Source: an uncultured Erythrobacter sp. (GTDB taxonomy: Bacteria > Pseudomonadota > Alphaproteobacteria > Sphingomonadales > Sphingomonadaceae). Taken from it: a stretch of 64,000 bases of DNA. This document shows positions 10,038 to 18,858 of the stretch, one piece after another. Made by a program: the position numbers and the translations under genes. Within the stretch, counting starts at the first letter, position 1; each line of letters begins with the position of its first letter. The notes under the pieces are model-generated. The model was not told the origin of the DNA. It searched no databases and was given only the letters and a program-made list of their open reading frames with translations. The stretch spans positions 744,001-808,000 of the forward strand of contig CANMZA010000001.1 in NCBI GenBank assembly GCA_947502305.1. Reading direction: 5' to 3'.

Positions 10038-11345
10038 CTAGGTAGGCACTTCGTCATTTAGCCGCAGCGCTTCGCCCGCGAGGTAGAGCGAACCTGCGAT
10101 GAGAATTGGGTAGTCGTCCGAAGGTACATTGAGCAGTGCGTCTTCTAGATCCGATCGAGGGATGGCGTTTTCGCCAAATGCGCTTGCAGAATGGCTGTCG
10201 TGCCCCGGCACTGGAACCACTTGCAATGTACGGACCTGATCGCAGAACGGCCCCAACAGCGCTAGTGGGTCTTTTGCTTCTAACATGCCGAGAATGAGGT
10301 GGATCGAATTCGAAGCACCCCACTTCGCAATCGCTTCACCCGCGCTTCGATTGTGACCTCCATCGAGCCGTACACTTTGATCCGGCACCAGCACGGTTAA
10401 GGGGCCATCGCCAAGCCATTGCATACGAGCGGGCCAGACAGCCTGCATAGCTCCAGATATCAAGGCGTCCTCAGAGACGGGGACGAAGTTTTGATGGCGC
10501 AAAAGCGCAATGGCCAGTCCAGCGTTTAGGAACTGATGCTCTCCGGGTAGAGCGACATCGGTAAACGGAAACAGGTCCATGTCGCTCTCGGAATAATATC
10601 CACCCCATTCATCCACGCCCCAATCGGGGCCGAATTCGATCAAACGTGCCGAAGCGCTCTTGGCTACCTTCGCCAAAGCTTTGCGAGCTTCCTTGGGATA
10701 GGTAACGCCCATCGACACCAACGGCACGCCGCGCTTCGCAATCCCCGCTTTCTCAAACGCAATCCGCGCCATCGGCTCTTTCGGCACGCCATCCTCGGGC
10801 GCGAGCAGGAATGCTTCGTGATCAATCCCCAGCGCTGCGATCCCGCAGGCCGCAACCGCATCCGCCTCCAACACATTCGTCGCATCAAATCGCCCGCCTA
10901 GGCCGACTTCGACCACGCAGGCATCGGCTGGCGTGCGCGAAAATGCCAAAAATGCGGCGGCGATGGTGACTTCGAAGAAACTGGGCGCAAGATCCTCCCC
11001 TGCATCCAACACTTCCTCCAACGTCGCGGCCAATTCCTCATCCGAAATCAGATCGCCCGCGATCCGTATCCGCTCATTATAGCGCACCAGATGCGGAGAC
11101 GTCGTGACATGCACCCGCTTCCCATCGGCCTCCAACATCGCGCGTAGGAAGGCGCAGACGGACCCTTTTCCATTGGTCCCAGCCACATGAAAAACCGGCG
11201 GTAATTTGCGATGAGGGTTATCCAGACGCTCCATCAAAGCGCGGATCGTCGCCAGCCCCAGCCGCCCTTGCGGGACGCTAAGCGCGGACAGCCTGTCCAA
11301 TTGCGCCTGTACCCGCGCATCCTCAGATCGCCCGAAATCGAGCAT
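10038..11345 (-). CDS. folC: Bifunctional dihydrofolate synthase / folylpolyglutamate synthase
   Basis: 435 residues. Adds glutamate to dihydropteroate and then to tetrahydrofolate in one-carbon metabolism. The ATP-binding P-loop HVAGTNGKGSVCAFL lies near residue 53-67; the Mur-ligase hallmark VEVGLGGRFDATNV follows at about 145. Length is normal. It is last in the trpF-trpB-trpA-accD-folC block, with only 6 bases between the accD stop and its start. The 3' half (about 10040-10700) looks less GC-rich by eye than the 5' half. Confidence 0.96.
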   Translation of the reverse strand: MLDFGRSEDARVQAQLDRLSALSVPQGRLGLATIRALMERLDNPHRKLPPVFHVAGTNGKGSVCAFLRAMLEADGKRVHVTTSPHLVRYNERIRIAGDLISDEELAATLEEVLDAGEDLAPSFFEVTIAAAFLAFSRTPADACVVEVGLGGRFDATNVLEADAVAACGIAALGIDHEAFLLAPEDGVPKEPMARIAFEKAGIAKRGVPLVSMGVTYPKEARKALAKVAKSASARLIEFGPDWGVDEWGGYYSESDMDLFPFTDVALPGEHQFLNAGLAIALLRHQNFVPVSEDALISGAMQAVWPARMQWLGDGPLTVLVPDQSVRLDGGHNRSAGEAIAKWGASNSIHLILGMLEAKDPLALLGPFCDQVRTLQVVPVPGHDSHSASAFGENAIPRSDLEDALLNVPSDDYPILIAGSLYLAGEALRLNDEVPT

Positions 11346-11351
11346 TTGGGT

Positions 11352-12212
11352 CTAGGCCGCTACGTCGCCATCGGCGGGTTGCAGATAATCAAGCACACTG
11401 GCCAGCGTCTCTTTCAAATCTCGCCGGTGAACGACCATATCGACCATGCCGTGCTTGTGCAGATATTCCGCACGCTGAAACCCTTCGGGCAATTTCTCAC
11501 GGATCGTGTCTTGGATCACGCGCTGTCCGGCAAACCCGATCAGCGATCCCGGCTCGGCGATATGGATATCGCCCAGCATCGCATAGCTGGCCGTGACCCC
11601 GCCCGTGGTCGGATCGGTCAGCACGACAATATAGGGCAGGCCCGCCGCCTTTAACCGCCGCGTCATCACCGTTGCGCGCGGCATTTGCATCAAGGACAAA
11701 ATCCCCTCCTGCATCCGCGCTCCGCCCGCGGCCGTCACTACGACATAGGGGCATTTGCGGGTCAAAGCGCGTTCAGCCCCGGCGCAAAAGGCCATGCCAA
11801 CCGCCATGCCCATACTGCCGCCCATAAACGAGAAATCTTGCACCCCGACCACAGCTGGCCGTCCGTCAATCTCGCCCGATCCAACCTGATAAGCGTCATC
11901 ATGCGGGTTCGCCGCGCGGGCCGCTTTCAATCGGTCGGTGTATTTCTTGGTGTCTTTGAATTTCAGCGGATCTTCGGTGACTTGCGGCGTCGCGACCAAT
12001 TGATATCCATCATCCAGCAACAAGGCCAAACGCGCATCTGACCCGATCCGGCCATGAAATTCGCAGCGCGGGCAGACGCTGAGATTTTCCTCATATTCGG
12101 CCACAAACAGCATTTCCTGACAGGATTTGCATTTGATCCAGAGGTCTTTTTCGGTGCTTTTCTTATCGGCATCAAAGCCCAAAGAATTGCGGACGCGGGT
12201 GAACCAGTTCAT
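11352..12212 (-). CDS. accD: Acetyl-CoA carboxylase carboxyltransferase subunit beta
   Basis: 286 residues. Together with AccA it transfers the carboxyl group from biotin-BCCP to acetyl-CoA, the first committed step of fatty-acid synthesis. The N-terminal zinc ribbon is complete (C28, C31, C47, C50), followed by a crotonase-fold domain with [15 protein letters not shown] and the oxyanion-hole glycines. It sits between trpA (10 bases) and folC (6 bases), a common alphaproteobacterial order. Confidence 0.97.
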   Translation of the reverse strand: MNWFTRVRNSLGFDADKKSTEKDLWIKCKSCQEMLFVAEYEENLSVCPRCEFHGRIGSDARLALLLDDGYQLVATPQVTEDPLKFKDTKKYTDRLKAARAANPHDDAYQVGSGEIDGRPAVVGVQDFSFMGGSMGMAVGMAFCAGAERALTRKCPYVVVTAAGGARMQEGILSLMQMPRATVMTRRLKAAGLPYIVVLTDPTTGGVTASYAMLGDIHIAEPGSLIGFAGQRVIQDTIREKLPEGFQRAEYLHKHGMVDMVVHRRDLKETLASVLDYLQPADGDVAA

Positions 12213-12222
12213 TTGTTTTCCC

Positions 12223-13017
12223 TCAGCTGCCGGAGGCTTTTGGCGCTTGTTTGATGGCGCTGACCATCTTTGTTGTTAGCTCTTGTAGCTTAGCAGGGGC
12301 ATCCCTGCCAAATTCGCCGCACAATTCAACCAAAGCCGAACCGACGACCACCCCGTCCGCATGTGCCGCGATAGCGGCGGCTTGATCGGGGGTGCGCACA
12401 CCAAAACCAACCGCAACGGGCAAATCGGTGGCGGCTTTCAATTTGATCACGGCTTCTTCGATCGCGGCGGTGGCGGCCTGTTGTTTGCCCGTGATCCCGG
12501 CGACGGAGACGTAGTAGAGAAACCCGTCTGAGCCATCGAGCACTTGCGGCAGGCGCGCGGCGTCGGTGGTGGGTGTGGCTAGGCGGATGGGGGCAATGCC
12601 TTTTGCGCGCAAAGCAGGGCCAAGCGCCGCGTCTTCCTCTGGCGGAATATCGACGCAGATAACGCCATCAACGCCCGCAGCGTGGGCGGCATCGGCGAAC
12701 CATTCCGGTCCGCGCCGGATCATCGGATTGGCATAACCCATCAACACCAAGGGTGTATTTGGGTGCCTTTTACGAAATTCGGCCGCAATACGAAACACAT
12801 CTGCGGTGGTCGTCCCCGCGCCAAGGCTGCGCAAATTCGCCGCCTGAATCGCAGGGCCATCGGCCATCGGATCGGTAAAGGGCATGCCGAGTTCGATCAC
12901 ATCAGCGCCCCCCGCGACAAGCGCGTCGAGATTGGCAGCGGTGTCGCCATCACCAGCGGTGATAAACGCAACGAAGGCGGCGTGGGGTTTGGTGAAGACG
13001 GATTGGAGGCGGGTCAT
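12223..13017 (-). CDS. trpA: Tryptophan synthase alpha chain
   Basis: 264 residues from ATG 13017; the frame extends 14 codons upstream but an AGGAAAC ribosome binding site and alignment of MTRLQSVF favour this start. Cleaves indole-3-glycerol phosphate to indole in the alpha2-beta2 complex with TrpB. The catalytic Glu is in [16 protein letters not shown] near residue 49. Its start codon overlaps the stop of a tiny membrane gene lying between it and trpB. Confidence 0.97.
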   Translation of the reverse strand: MTRLQSVFTKPHAAFVAFITAGDGDTAANLDALVAGGADVIELGMPFTDPMADGPAIQAANLRSLGAGTTTADVFRIAAEFRKRHPNTPLVLMGYANPMIRRGPEWFADAAHAAGVDGVICVDIPPEEDAALGPALRAKGIAPIRLATPTTDAARLPQVLDGSDGFLYYVSVAGITGKQQAATAAIEEAVIKLKAATDLPVAVGFGVRTPDQAAAIAAHADGVVVGSALVELCGEFGRDAPAKLQELTTKMVSAIKQAPKASGS

Positions 13018-13214
13018 TTCCGTTGTTTCCTGGCGCGGCGCAAAGAGAATAGGGCACAAACTGGCGCAGCGAGGGAGGCACCCATTAAGGCACCTTGAAA
13101 CCCGGCGTCATTCAAATCCAACCAACCGGTTTTCCAAACTTGGCCAATCGTCACGCCCCCAACACACAAAGCTAGGTAAATAGCAGTTTCCCAAACGAAC
13201 TCTGATGCGCTCAA
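13014..13214 (-). CDS. Small two-helix membrane protein between trpB and trpA
   Basis: 66 residues with two hydrophobic segments (about 8-26 and 40-58) and a basic C-terminus (RRARKQRK), predicting an inner-membrane hairpin. The start is a TTG that overlaps the trpB stop (TTGA), with GGGAG seven bases upstream; the stop overlaps the trpA ATG (ATGA). Double coupling argues that it is translated. No homologous function is recognised. TrpA and TrpB form a complex and are usually encoded adjacently, so an intervening gene is unusual. Confidence 0.62.
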   Translation of the reverse strand: MSASEFVWETAIYLALCVGGVTIGQVWKTGWLDLNDAGFQGALMGASLAAPVCALFSLRRARKQRK

Positions 13215-14428
13215 ATCTCCACTCCCAGCTTCTCAGCCACAGTGAAAATATCCTTATCGCCGCGGCCGCACAGGTTCATCAGGATGATCTCATCCTTGCG
13301 CATATCCTTTGCGCGTTTGGCAACGGCGGCAATTGCATGGGACGGCTCCAGCGCGGGGATAATCCCCTCGGTCCGGCACAGCAGCTGGAACCCTTCCAAG
13401 GCTTCTTCGTCTGTCACAGCGGTGTATTCGACCCGCCCGATTTCTTTCAGCCACGCATGTTCGGGGCCGATGCCGGGGTAATCCAGACCGGCGCTAATTG
13501 AGTGGCCTTCGGTGATCTGGCCGTCCTCGTCTTGCAGCAGATAGGTCTTGTTACCGTGCAGCACGCCGGGCGCGCCGCCCAAAAGGCTCGCCGCGTGTTC
13601 GTCGCCGTCTAAACCGTGGCCCGCCGCCTCAACGCCGAGCATTCTTACATCGGCATCGTCTAGGAATGGGTGGAACAGGCCCAGCGCGTTCGATCCGCCG
13701 CCGATACATGCGATCAGCAAATCGGGCAGGCGTCCTGCGCGGGTCAGCATTTGCGCGCGGGCTTCGGTGCCGATCACGCTTTGAAAATTGCGGACCATTT
13801 CAGGGTACGGATGCGGGCCAGCCGCCGTGCCGATAATGTAGAATGTGTCGTGTACATTGGCGACCCAATCGCGCAAACCTTCGTTCATCGCGTCTTTTAA
13901 TGTCGCGCCGCCGCTGGTGACGGGCACGACTTCTGCGCCCAGCAATTTCATGCGGAATACGTTGGGCGATTGCCGCGCAACATCCTCTGCACCCATGTAA
14001 ATCACGCAAGGCAGGCCAAACCGGGCGCAGACGGTTGCGGTCGCAACGCCGTGCTGCCCCGCACCAGTCTCTGCGATAATCCGTTTCTTGCCCATGCGGA
14101 TCGCGAGCAGGATTTGCCCGATGCAATTGTTGATCTTGTGCGCGCCGGTGTGGTTGAGCTCATCCCGCTTGAACCAGATTTGCGCGCCGCCCAAATCCTC
14201 GGTCAGCCGCTCCGCAAAATAGAGCGGGGAAGGGCGGCCCACATAATGTTCAAGCAGATCGTCAAATTGTGCCGCGAATGCCGGATCGGCCTGCGCCGCG
14301 CGATATTCCCGTTCCAGATCAAGGATCAGCGGCATCAAGGTTTCGGCAACATAGCGTCCGCCAAACTCGCCAAAATGGCCGTGATCGTCGGGTTGGTTTT
14401 TGAAGGAGTTAGGGGGTGTGTCGTTCAT
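13211..14428 (-). CDS. trpB: Tryptophan synthase beta chain
   Basis: 405 residues. PLP-dependent condensation of indole with serine. The PLP lysine is K98 in NHTGAHKIN, and the phosphate-binding GGGSNA stretch is present in [12 protein letters not shown]. Full-length compared with the family. Lies 9 bases downstream of trpF on the same strand and overlaps the start of the small membrane gene. No trp leader peptide or attenuator hairpin was seen upstream of trpF. Confidence 0.97.
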   Translation of the reverse strand: MNDTPPNSFKNQPDDHGHFGEFGGRYVAETLMPLILDLEREYRAAQADPAFAAQFDDLLEHYVGRPSPLYFAERLTEDLGGAQIWFKRDELNHTGAHKINNCIGQILLAIRMGKKRIIAETGAGQHGVATATVCARFGLPCVIYMGAEDVARQSPNVFRMKLLGAEVVPVTSGGATLKDAMNEGLRDWVANVHDTFYIIGTAAGPHPYPEMVRNFQSVIGTEARAQMLTRAGRLPDLLIACIGGGSNALGLFHPFLDDADVRMLGVEAAGHGLDGDEHAASLLGGAPGVLHGNKTYLLQDEDGQITEGHSISAGLDYPGIGPEHAWLKEIGRVEYTAVTDEEALEGFQLLCRTEGIIPALEPSHAIAAVAKRAKDMRKDEIILMNLCGRGDKDIFTVAEKLGVEI

Positions 14429-14437
14429 AGCGTTTCT

Positions 14438-15094
14438 CTAAGCATTTAGGGCCGCTTTGCAGAACGCAGCGATCCTGTCCATGTCCTTCACACCGGCAGC
14501 GCTTTCAAGGCCGGAAGAGGCATCGACCAATGGGGCGCCGGTGGCCCGGATCGCTTCGGCGACATTGGCAGGATCAAGCCCTCCTGCAAGGCCCCAATCT
14601 TTCCCCAAACTGGCGACTGCGCTGTGGCCTTTCAGCAGGTTCCAATCAAATCGCGCACCATTACCGCCGGGCAATGTGCTGCCTGCGGATGGCGGGGGCG
14701 CATCGAACAATATCCGGTCCGCCGCGCCAGCATAGTTTGCCGCGCTGCCAAGCGTTTCAGCATCGCGCACCGCCATCGCTTTCCAAACCTCAACGCCCAA
14801 TTTTGCGCGCATATTCGCCAGCATGTCTGGCGATTCTTTGCCGTGAAATTGGATTATGTCAGGGCGAATCTCTGCCGCCGCGCGGGCGAGCAGGTCGGCG
14901 CTGGGATCGACCAGTAACAACACGGTTTTGACCGTTCCCGGTGCGCCAGCGCGCAGGCGTTTGGCGTCGGCTAAGCTCACATGACGCGGGCTGGGCTCGA
15001 AATGGACGAGCCCCACATGGCTCGCCCCGGCATCGGCGGCGGCGGCGATGGTTCGCGCTGTGGATAGCCCGCAAATCTTGATCAAGGTGCGCAT
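14438..15094 (-). CDS. trpF: Phosphoribosylanthranilate isomerase
   Basis: 218 residues from ATG 15094, giving the canonical N-terminus MRTLIKICGL with the catalytic Cys at residue 8; a further 24 upstream codons are open but Ser/Arg-rich and unlike the family. Performs the Amadori rearrangement of PRA to CdRP in tryptophan synthesis. FHGKESPD and LAGGLDPANV are recognisable active-site loops. The ribosome binding site is weak. First of the three trp genes on this strand; trpC, trpD and trpE are elsewhere. Confidence 0.95.
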   Translation of the reverse strand: MRTLIKICGLSTARTIAAAADAGASHVGLVHFEPSPRHVSLADAKRLRAGAPGTVKTVLLLVDPSADLLARAAAEIRPDIIQFHGKESPDMLANMRAKLGVEVWKAMAVRDAETLGSAANYAGAADRILFDAPPPSAGSTLPGGNGARFDWNLLKGHSAVASLGKDWGLAGGLDPANVAEAIRATGAPLVDASSGLESAAGVKDMDRIAAFCKAALNA

Positions 15095-15113
15095 AGTCTT
15101 CGCTCTGCTATCC

Positions 15114-15497
15114 TTAAGGGTGCGGCTCGTTCTGGATGAGGCGGATGAGCGATCCGTCGAGGTCATTCAGATAGCCGATCACCAGCCCGCTCGCCTCCTT
15201 TTTGGCGGCGTGATAGCGCGGGATGCCTCTGTTTTTCAGCGGAATATCGCTCGCATCCAATTGCGCCATCATCGCGGGTAAATTGTCCAACCGAATGCAG
15301 CAGCTGAACGAACTGCTCGCCGGATCAAGGTCGGGATAGGGAAAGAATTCCAGCACCACGCGATTATCCGGCGGGCCGCGATGCAGGATCATCCAGCCGC
15401 CATCTTTATACCCGCATTCAAAGCCAAGCTGAGCATAAAACGCAGCCGTGGCATCAAAATCGCGCGAGGGCAGGTTGGGGGTGGCATGATCAGACAT
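15114..15497 (-). CDS. VOC-family protein (bleomycin-resistance/glyoxalase fold)
   Basis: 127 residues, one pair of beta-alpha-beta-beta-beta modules. The start ATPNLPSRDFDATAAFYAQLGF is a typical VOC opening and the spacing of hydrophobic strands matches bleomycin-binding proteins, which sequester rather than degrade the drug. The enzyme or binding role cannot be assigned from sequence; the metal ligands of glyoxalase I are not obvious. Lies 19 bases upstream of trpF on the same strand, possibly cotranscribed by chance. Confidence 0.82.
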   Translation of the reverse strand: MSDHATPNLPSRDFDATAAFYAQLGFECGYKDGGWMILHRGPPDNRVVLEFFPYPDLDPASSSFSCCIRLDNLPAMMAQLDASDIPLKNRGIPRYHAAKKEASGLVIGYLNDLDGSLIRLIQNEPHP

Positions 15498-15612
15498 TGC
15501 ACCTGCCTAGCCTTTTGCCGCGCCGACAGGAAGCCAAGTGACTTGCACTTTGGCAGAATTTCGCGGACGATTGGGCCGATTTACACATTAGACTATCGAT
15601 CCGGGGGCTCTC

Positions 15613-16101
15613 ATGACAATTCGACTTTTCACCGCCGCACTGCTCGCGCTGTTTGCACCGTTGTTTTTGGCGGCGTGCAATCCAATGGCGCAATTGGACG
15701 GCGCAGAAAGCAAGATCGCGCAGTTCCACAAAGTCTATAATGATGGCGATGCGCGGGTGCTTTACGGTATGACGGGGGAGCAATTTCGCGCGGCCACCAC
15801 GCCGCAGCAGATGGATGAGCTGATCGCTTTGGTCGCGGGCCGGATGGGCAAAGTGGAAAGCAGCGAGCGCGCCGGGTTCAACATCAATTCTGATAACGGC
15901 GTGAATATGACCGTGGTGACCATGACAACGCAGTTTGAAAAAGGTGAAGCGGAAGAAGTGTTCACCTTCCAAGGTTCCGGCGAGGAAATGCAAATGGTGG
16001 GCTGGAACGTCGAATCGGACAATTTTCTGAACGAAGCTGAGGGCGCCGCAGAAGATAGCGCCCCAGAAGCGTCAGAACCCGAAGCGCAAGCCGCCGAATA
16101 A
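15613..16101 (+). CDS. Lipoprotein with NTF2-like domain of unknown function
   Basis: 162 residues. A lipobox LAAC puts the lipidated Cys at residue 22. The following ~110 residues (FHKVYNDGDARVLYGMTGEQFRA...) have the alpha/beta pattern of small cone-shaped NTF2-like lipoprotein domains (DUF3887/DUF4019-like). The last ~25 residues are a Glu/Ala-rich tail. It stands alone on the plus strand between minus-strand genes and converges on pyrF. Confidence 0.78.
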   Translation: MTIRLFTAALLALFAPLFLAACNPMAQLDGAESKIAQFHKVYNDGDARVLYGMTGEQFRAATTPQQMDELIALVAGRMGKVESSERAGFNINSDNGVNMTVVTMTTQFEKGEAEEVFTFQGSGEEMQMVGWNVESDNFLNEAEGAAEDSAPEASEPEAQAAE

Positions 16102-16108
16102 TACCGCG

Positions 16109-16783
16109 TTAAAGCGTTGCTTCGATTGCGCGTGCGGCGGCGACGGGATCGTCGGCGCGGGTGATCGGGCGGCCAATCACCAGCACGCTGGCCCCGTCAT
16201 CGCGGGCACTGCGGGGGGTGACGGTGCGTTTTTGATCGCCAATTGTGGTTCCGGCGGGGCGCAGGCCGGGGACGACGAAAAAGCCGTCTTTCCATTGCTT
16301 GCGCACTTGGCCGACTTCTTGGCCTGAACACACAATCCCATCGAGGCCGGATGTGTGCGCCAATTCAGCCAGCCGCATCACATGATCATGCGGCGTTCCG
16401 GTCACGCCGGTGCGGTCTAGGTCGGTTTCATCAAGGCTGGTCAACATTGTGACGGCGACAACTTTGCAGCCTTCCGCCGCTGCGGCTTTCGCGTCTTCCA
16501 TCATCGCGCGCCCGCCGCTGGCATGGACGGTGACGATTTTGGGTTCGTACACATGCACAGCCTGCATCGCGCCGGCGACGGTGTTGGGGATGTCGTGAAA
16601 TTTCAGATCGAGGAATATCGGCAGCCCCATATGCGCGATTTCATGCACGCCGTGCGGGCCATGAGCGCAGTAAAATTCAAGCCCCAATTTCACCCCGCCA
16701 ATATGCGATTTCACCTTTTCGATCAGCGCCTTGGCAGGCTCAATCTGAGGAATGTCGAGGGCGAGATAGATCGGGTTGCTCAT
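16109..16783 (-). CDS. pyrF: Orotidine 5'-phosphate decarboxylase
   Basis: 224 residues. Decarboxylates OMP to UMP, last step of de novo pyrimidine synthesis. The catalytic array is intact: D59-x-K61 in LDLKFHDIPNT with D64, plus GRPITRADDP phosphate-binding near the C-terminus. Its ATG overlaps the stop of the upstream lapA-like gene (ATGA). PyrF follows LapA in many alphaproteobacterial rpsA-ihfB-lapA-pyrF-trpF clusters; here rpsA lies about 13 kb away. Confidence 0.96.
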   Translation of the reverse strand: MSNPIYLALDIPQIEPAKALIEKVKSHIGGVKLGLEFYCAHGPHGVHEIAHMGLPIFLDLKFHDIPNTVAGAMQAVHVYEPKIVTVHASGGRAMMEDAKAAAAEGCKVVAVTMLTSLDETDLDRTGVTGTPHDHVMRLAELAHTSGLDGIVCSGQEVGQVRKQWKDGFFVVPGLRPAGTTIGDQKRTVTPRSARDDGASVLVIGRPITRADDPVAAARAIEATL

Positions 16784-17172
16784 GCTGGGTTGCCCGCAGT
16801 GCCGTTCTGAGTTGGCGACAGCCTATCCTCAGCTTTTCCTGTTATTGTCCCACCAGATTCCACAGGTTTATCGACAGGCTTGTCCACACTATCGCTTTGG
16901 GCGGACGGTTCATGCCGCTGCGCCAGCGCGTTGGATTTGATTGACGCCTCCAGACTGCGAATGCGGCGGTCCAGGCTCCATTTAACGCTGCGATAGTAAA
17001 ACCACATTGGCACCAGCCCCAAGACAAAGGCCGTGATCACCAAGACCGGGATTTTCGTTTCCAGAACGAGGTTCTCCCACAGGTTCACCTCCACCGTGTC
17101 CCAGTTGAAGAACGAAAATGTCAGGATCCCAAACAGGATCATAACCCAGATAATGGTGCGAACGATCTGCAC
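16780..17172 (-). CDS. LapA-like inner-membrane protein (DUF1049)
   Basis: 130 residues. Two transmembrane helices (about 5-22 and 40-60) with the family hallmark NWDTVEVNLW between them, followed by a short coiled-coil stretch and a polar tail. In E. coli LapA works with LapB in controlling LpxC turnover and so lipopolysaccharide synthesis; here the assignment rests on the domain only, and no lapB lies nearby. It precedes pyrF with a 4-base overlap. Confidence 0.85.
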   Translation of the reverse strand: MQIVRTIIWVMILFGILTFSFFNWDTVEVNLWENLVLETKIPVLVITAFVLGLVPMWFYYRSVKWSLDRRIRSLEASIKSNALAQRHEPSAQSDSVDKPVDKPVESGGTITGKAEDRLSPTQNGTAGNPA

Positions 17173-17259
17173 GATGTGACCTCTTTGTTGCTGCGATCAG
17201 TGCCCTAAGTTTTAGGGTGTTCGGCTCGAAAGTCTAGGAAGCGGCTCGGCGAGCCGGTT

Positions 17260-18585
17260 TTACCCGAATACGCGCGTGAAAATCGTATCGACCTGTTTGA
17301 AGTGATATTCGAGGTCAAATTTCTCCTCCAGCTGCTCATTGGACAGCGCCGCGGTCACTTCTTCGTCACCCTTCAGCAATTCAAGCAGCGACATCGCACC
17401 GTTTGATTCCCACACTTTCATCGCATTGCGCTGCACCAGCCGGTACGCATCCTCGCGGCTGACCCCGGCCTGCGTCAGGGCGAGCAAGACGCGTTGAGAA
17501 TGGACAAGGCCGCCCATCGCATCGAGGTTTTGCTGCATGCGCTCTGGATAGATCAGCAGTTTCTCAACCACGCCCGTCAGCCGCGCCAGCGCGAAATCCA
17601 GCGTGATGGTGGCGTCGGGGCCGATGAAACGTTCCACCGAAGAATGCGAAATATCACGCTCATGCCACAGCGCGACATTTTCGAGCGCAGGCAGAGCATA
17701 AGAGCGGATCATGCGCGCCTGACCGGTCAAATTCTCCGTCAGGATCGGGTTGCGCTTATGCGGCATCGCGCTTGATCCCTTTTGTCCGGGGGAGAAATAT
17801 TCTTCCGCCTCCAGCACCTCGGTCCGCTGCAAATGGCGAACTTCTACGGCGAGACGCTCGATAGAACCGGCGATCACCGCAAGGGTGGAAAAATACATGG
17901 CATGCCGGTCGCGCGGGATAACCTGCGTGCTGATCGGCTCTGGGATCAGGCCCAGTTTGTCCGCGACATAGGCTTCGACTTCGGGGTCGATATTGGCGAA
18001 TGTGCCCACCGCGCCAGAAACAGCGCAGGTCGCGATTTCCTTGCGCGCGGCGGCCAAACGGTCGCGGCACCGGTCAAATTCTGCATAAGCCTGCGCCAAT
18101 TTCAGGCCGAATGTCACAGGCTCCGCATGGATCCCGTGGCTGCGGCCGATAGTCGGGGTAAACTTATGTTCCTCCGCCCGGGTTTTGATCGCAGCGCAAA
18201 GCGCATCGAGATCGTCCATCAAGATATCGGTGGCCCGCGCCAATTGCACCGCCAATGTCGTATCCAGCACGTCAGAGGAGGTCATCCCCTGATGCATAAA
18301 CCGCGCCTCGCCAGTGTATCCAGCGGCGTCGACTTGCTCTGCCACCCACGTCAAAAATGCGATAACATCGTGTTTCGTCACCGCTTCGATTGCGTCGATG
18401 GCTTCGACGTCGATCTTGGGATTGGTCGCCCACCAGTCCCACAAGGCTTTGCCAGCGGAGGCCGGGACCACGCCCATTTCGCCCAGTTTCTGCGTGGCAT
18501 GCGCCTCAATCTCGAACCAGATGCGGAATTTCGCCTCTGGTTCCCACAGGGCAGACATTGCGGGGCGGGAATAACGTGGGACCAT
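17260..18585 (-). CDS. purB: Adenylosuccinate lyase
   Basis: 441 residues from ATG 18585, preceded by AAGGAT; the frame is open 59 codons upstream but the extension is Cys/Arg-rich and not family-like. Fumarase/aspartase superfamily; the signature GQKGSSAMPHKRNPI is complete, with the catalytic serine in that flexible loop, and TSSDVLDT and RSHGIHAEP are present. Makes AMP from adenylosuccinate and AICAR from SAICAR. Divergent from the NADH dehydrogenase fusion. Confidence 0.97.
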   Translation of the reverse strand: MVPRYSRPAMSALWEPEAKFRIWFEIEAHATQKLGEMGVVPASAGKALWDWWATNPKIDVEAIDAIEAVTKHDVIAFLTWVAEQVDAAGYTGEARFMHQGMTSSDVLDTTLAVQLARATDILMDDLDALCAAIKTRAEEHKFTPTIGRSHGIHAEPVTFGLKLAQAYAEFDRCRDRLAAARKEIATCAVSGAVGTFANIDPEVEAYVADKLGLIPEPISTQVIPRDRHAMYFSTLAVIAGSIERLAVEVRHLQRTEVLEAEEYFSPGQKGSSAMPHKRNPILTENLTGQARMIRSYALPALENVALWHERDISHSSVERFIGPDATITLDFALARLTGVVEKLLIYPERMQQNLDAMGGLVHSQRVLLALTQAGVSREDAYRLVQRNAMKVWESNGAMSLLELLKGDEEVTAALSNEQLEEKFDLEYHFKQVDTIFTRVFG

Positions 18586-18858
18586 GATCCGGCGATCCTT
18601 GAAAAATGGGGTGAATGGGCAAATTGTGGTTTTATAGACAGCGCGCGCGCCGCGCAGTGTGCATTTCTTGCAAAGGCGGCTATTCCGGCGGAGCATACTT
18701 GGCAAGAGCGTCTTTGGGGGAGGGGCCAAGCTGGTGGGGCTTTTGCACATTTTATGGTCCAAAGCCCCGATTCAATCAGCTCAGCGTCTGCTCACTGACA
18801 ATTATGGCTGTAACCCACCGCGTATTCGGCGCGAATGGCGGTGCAGGAGGAACAATCA

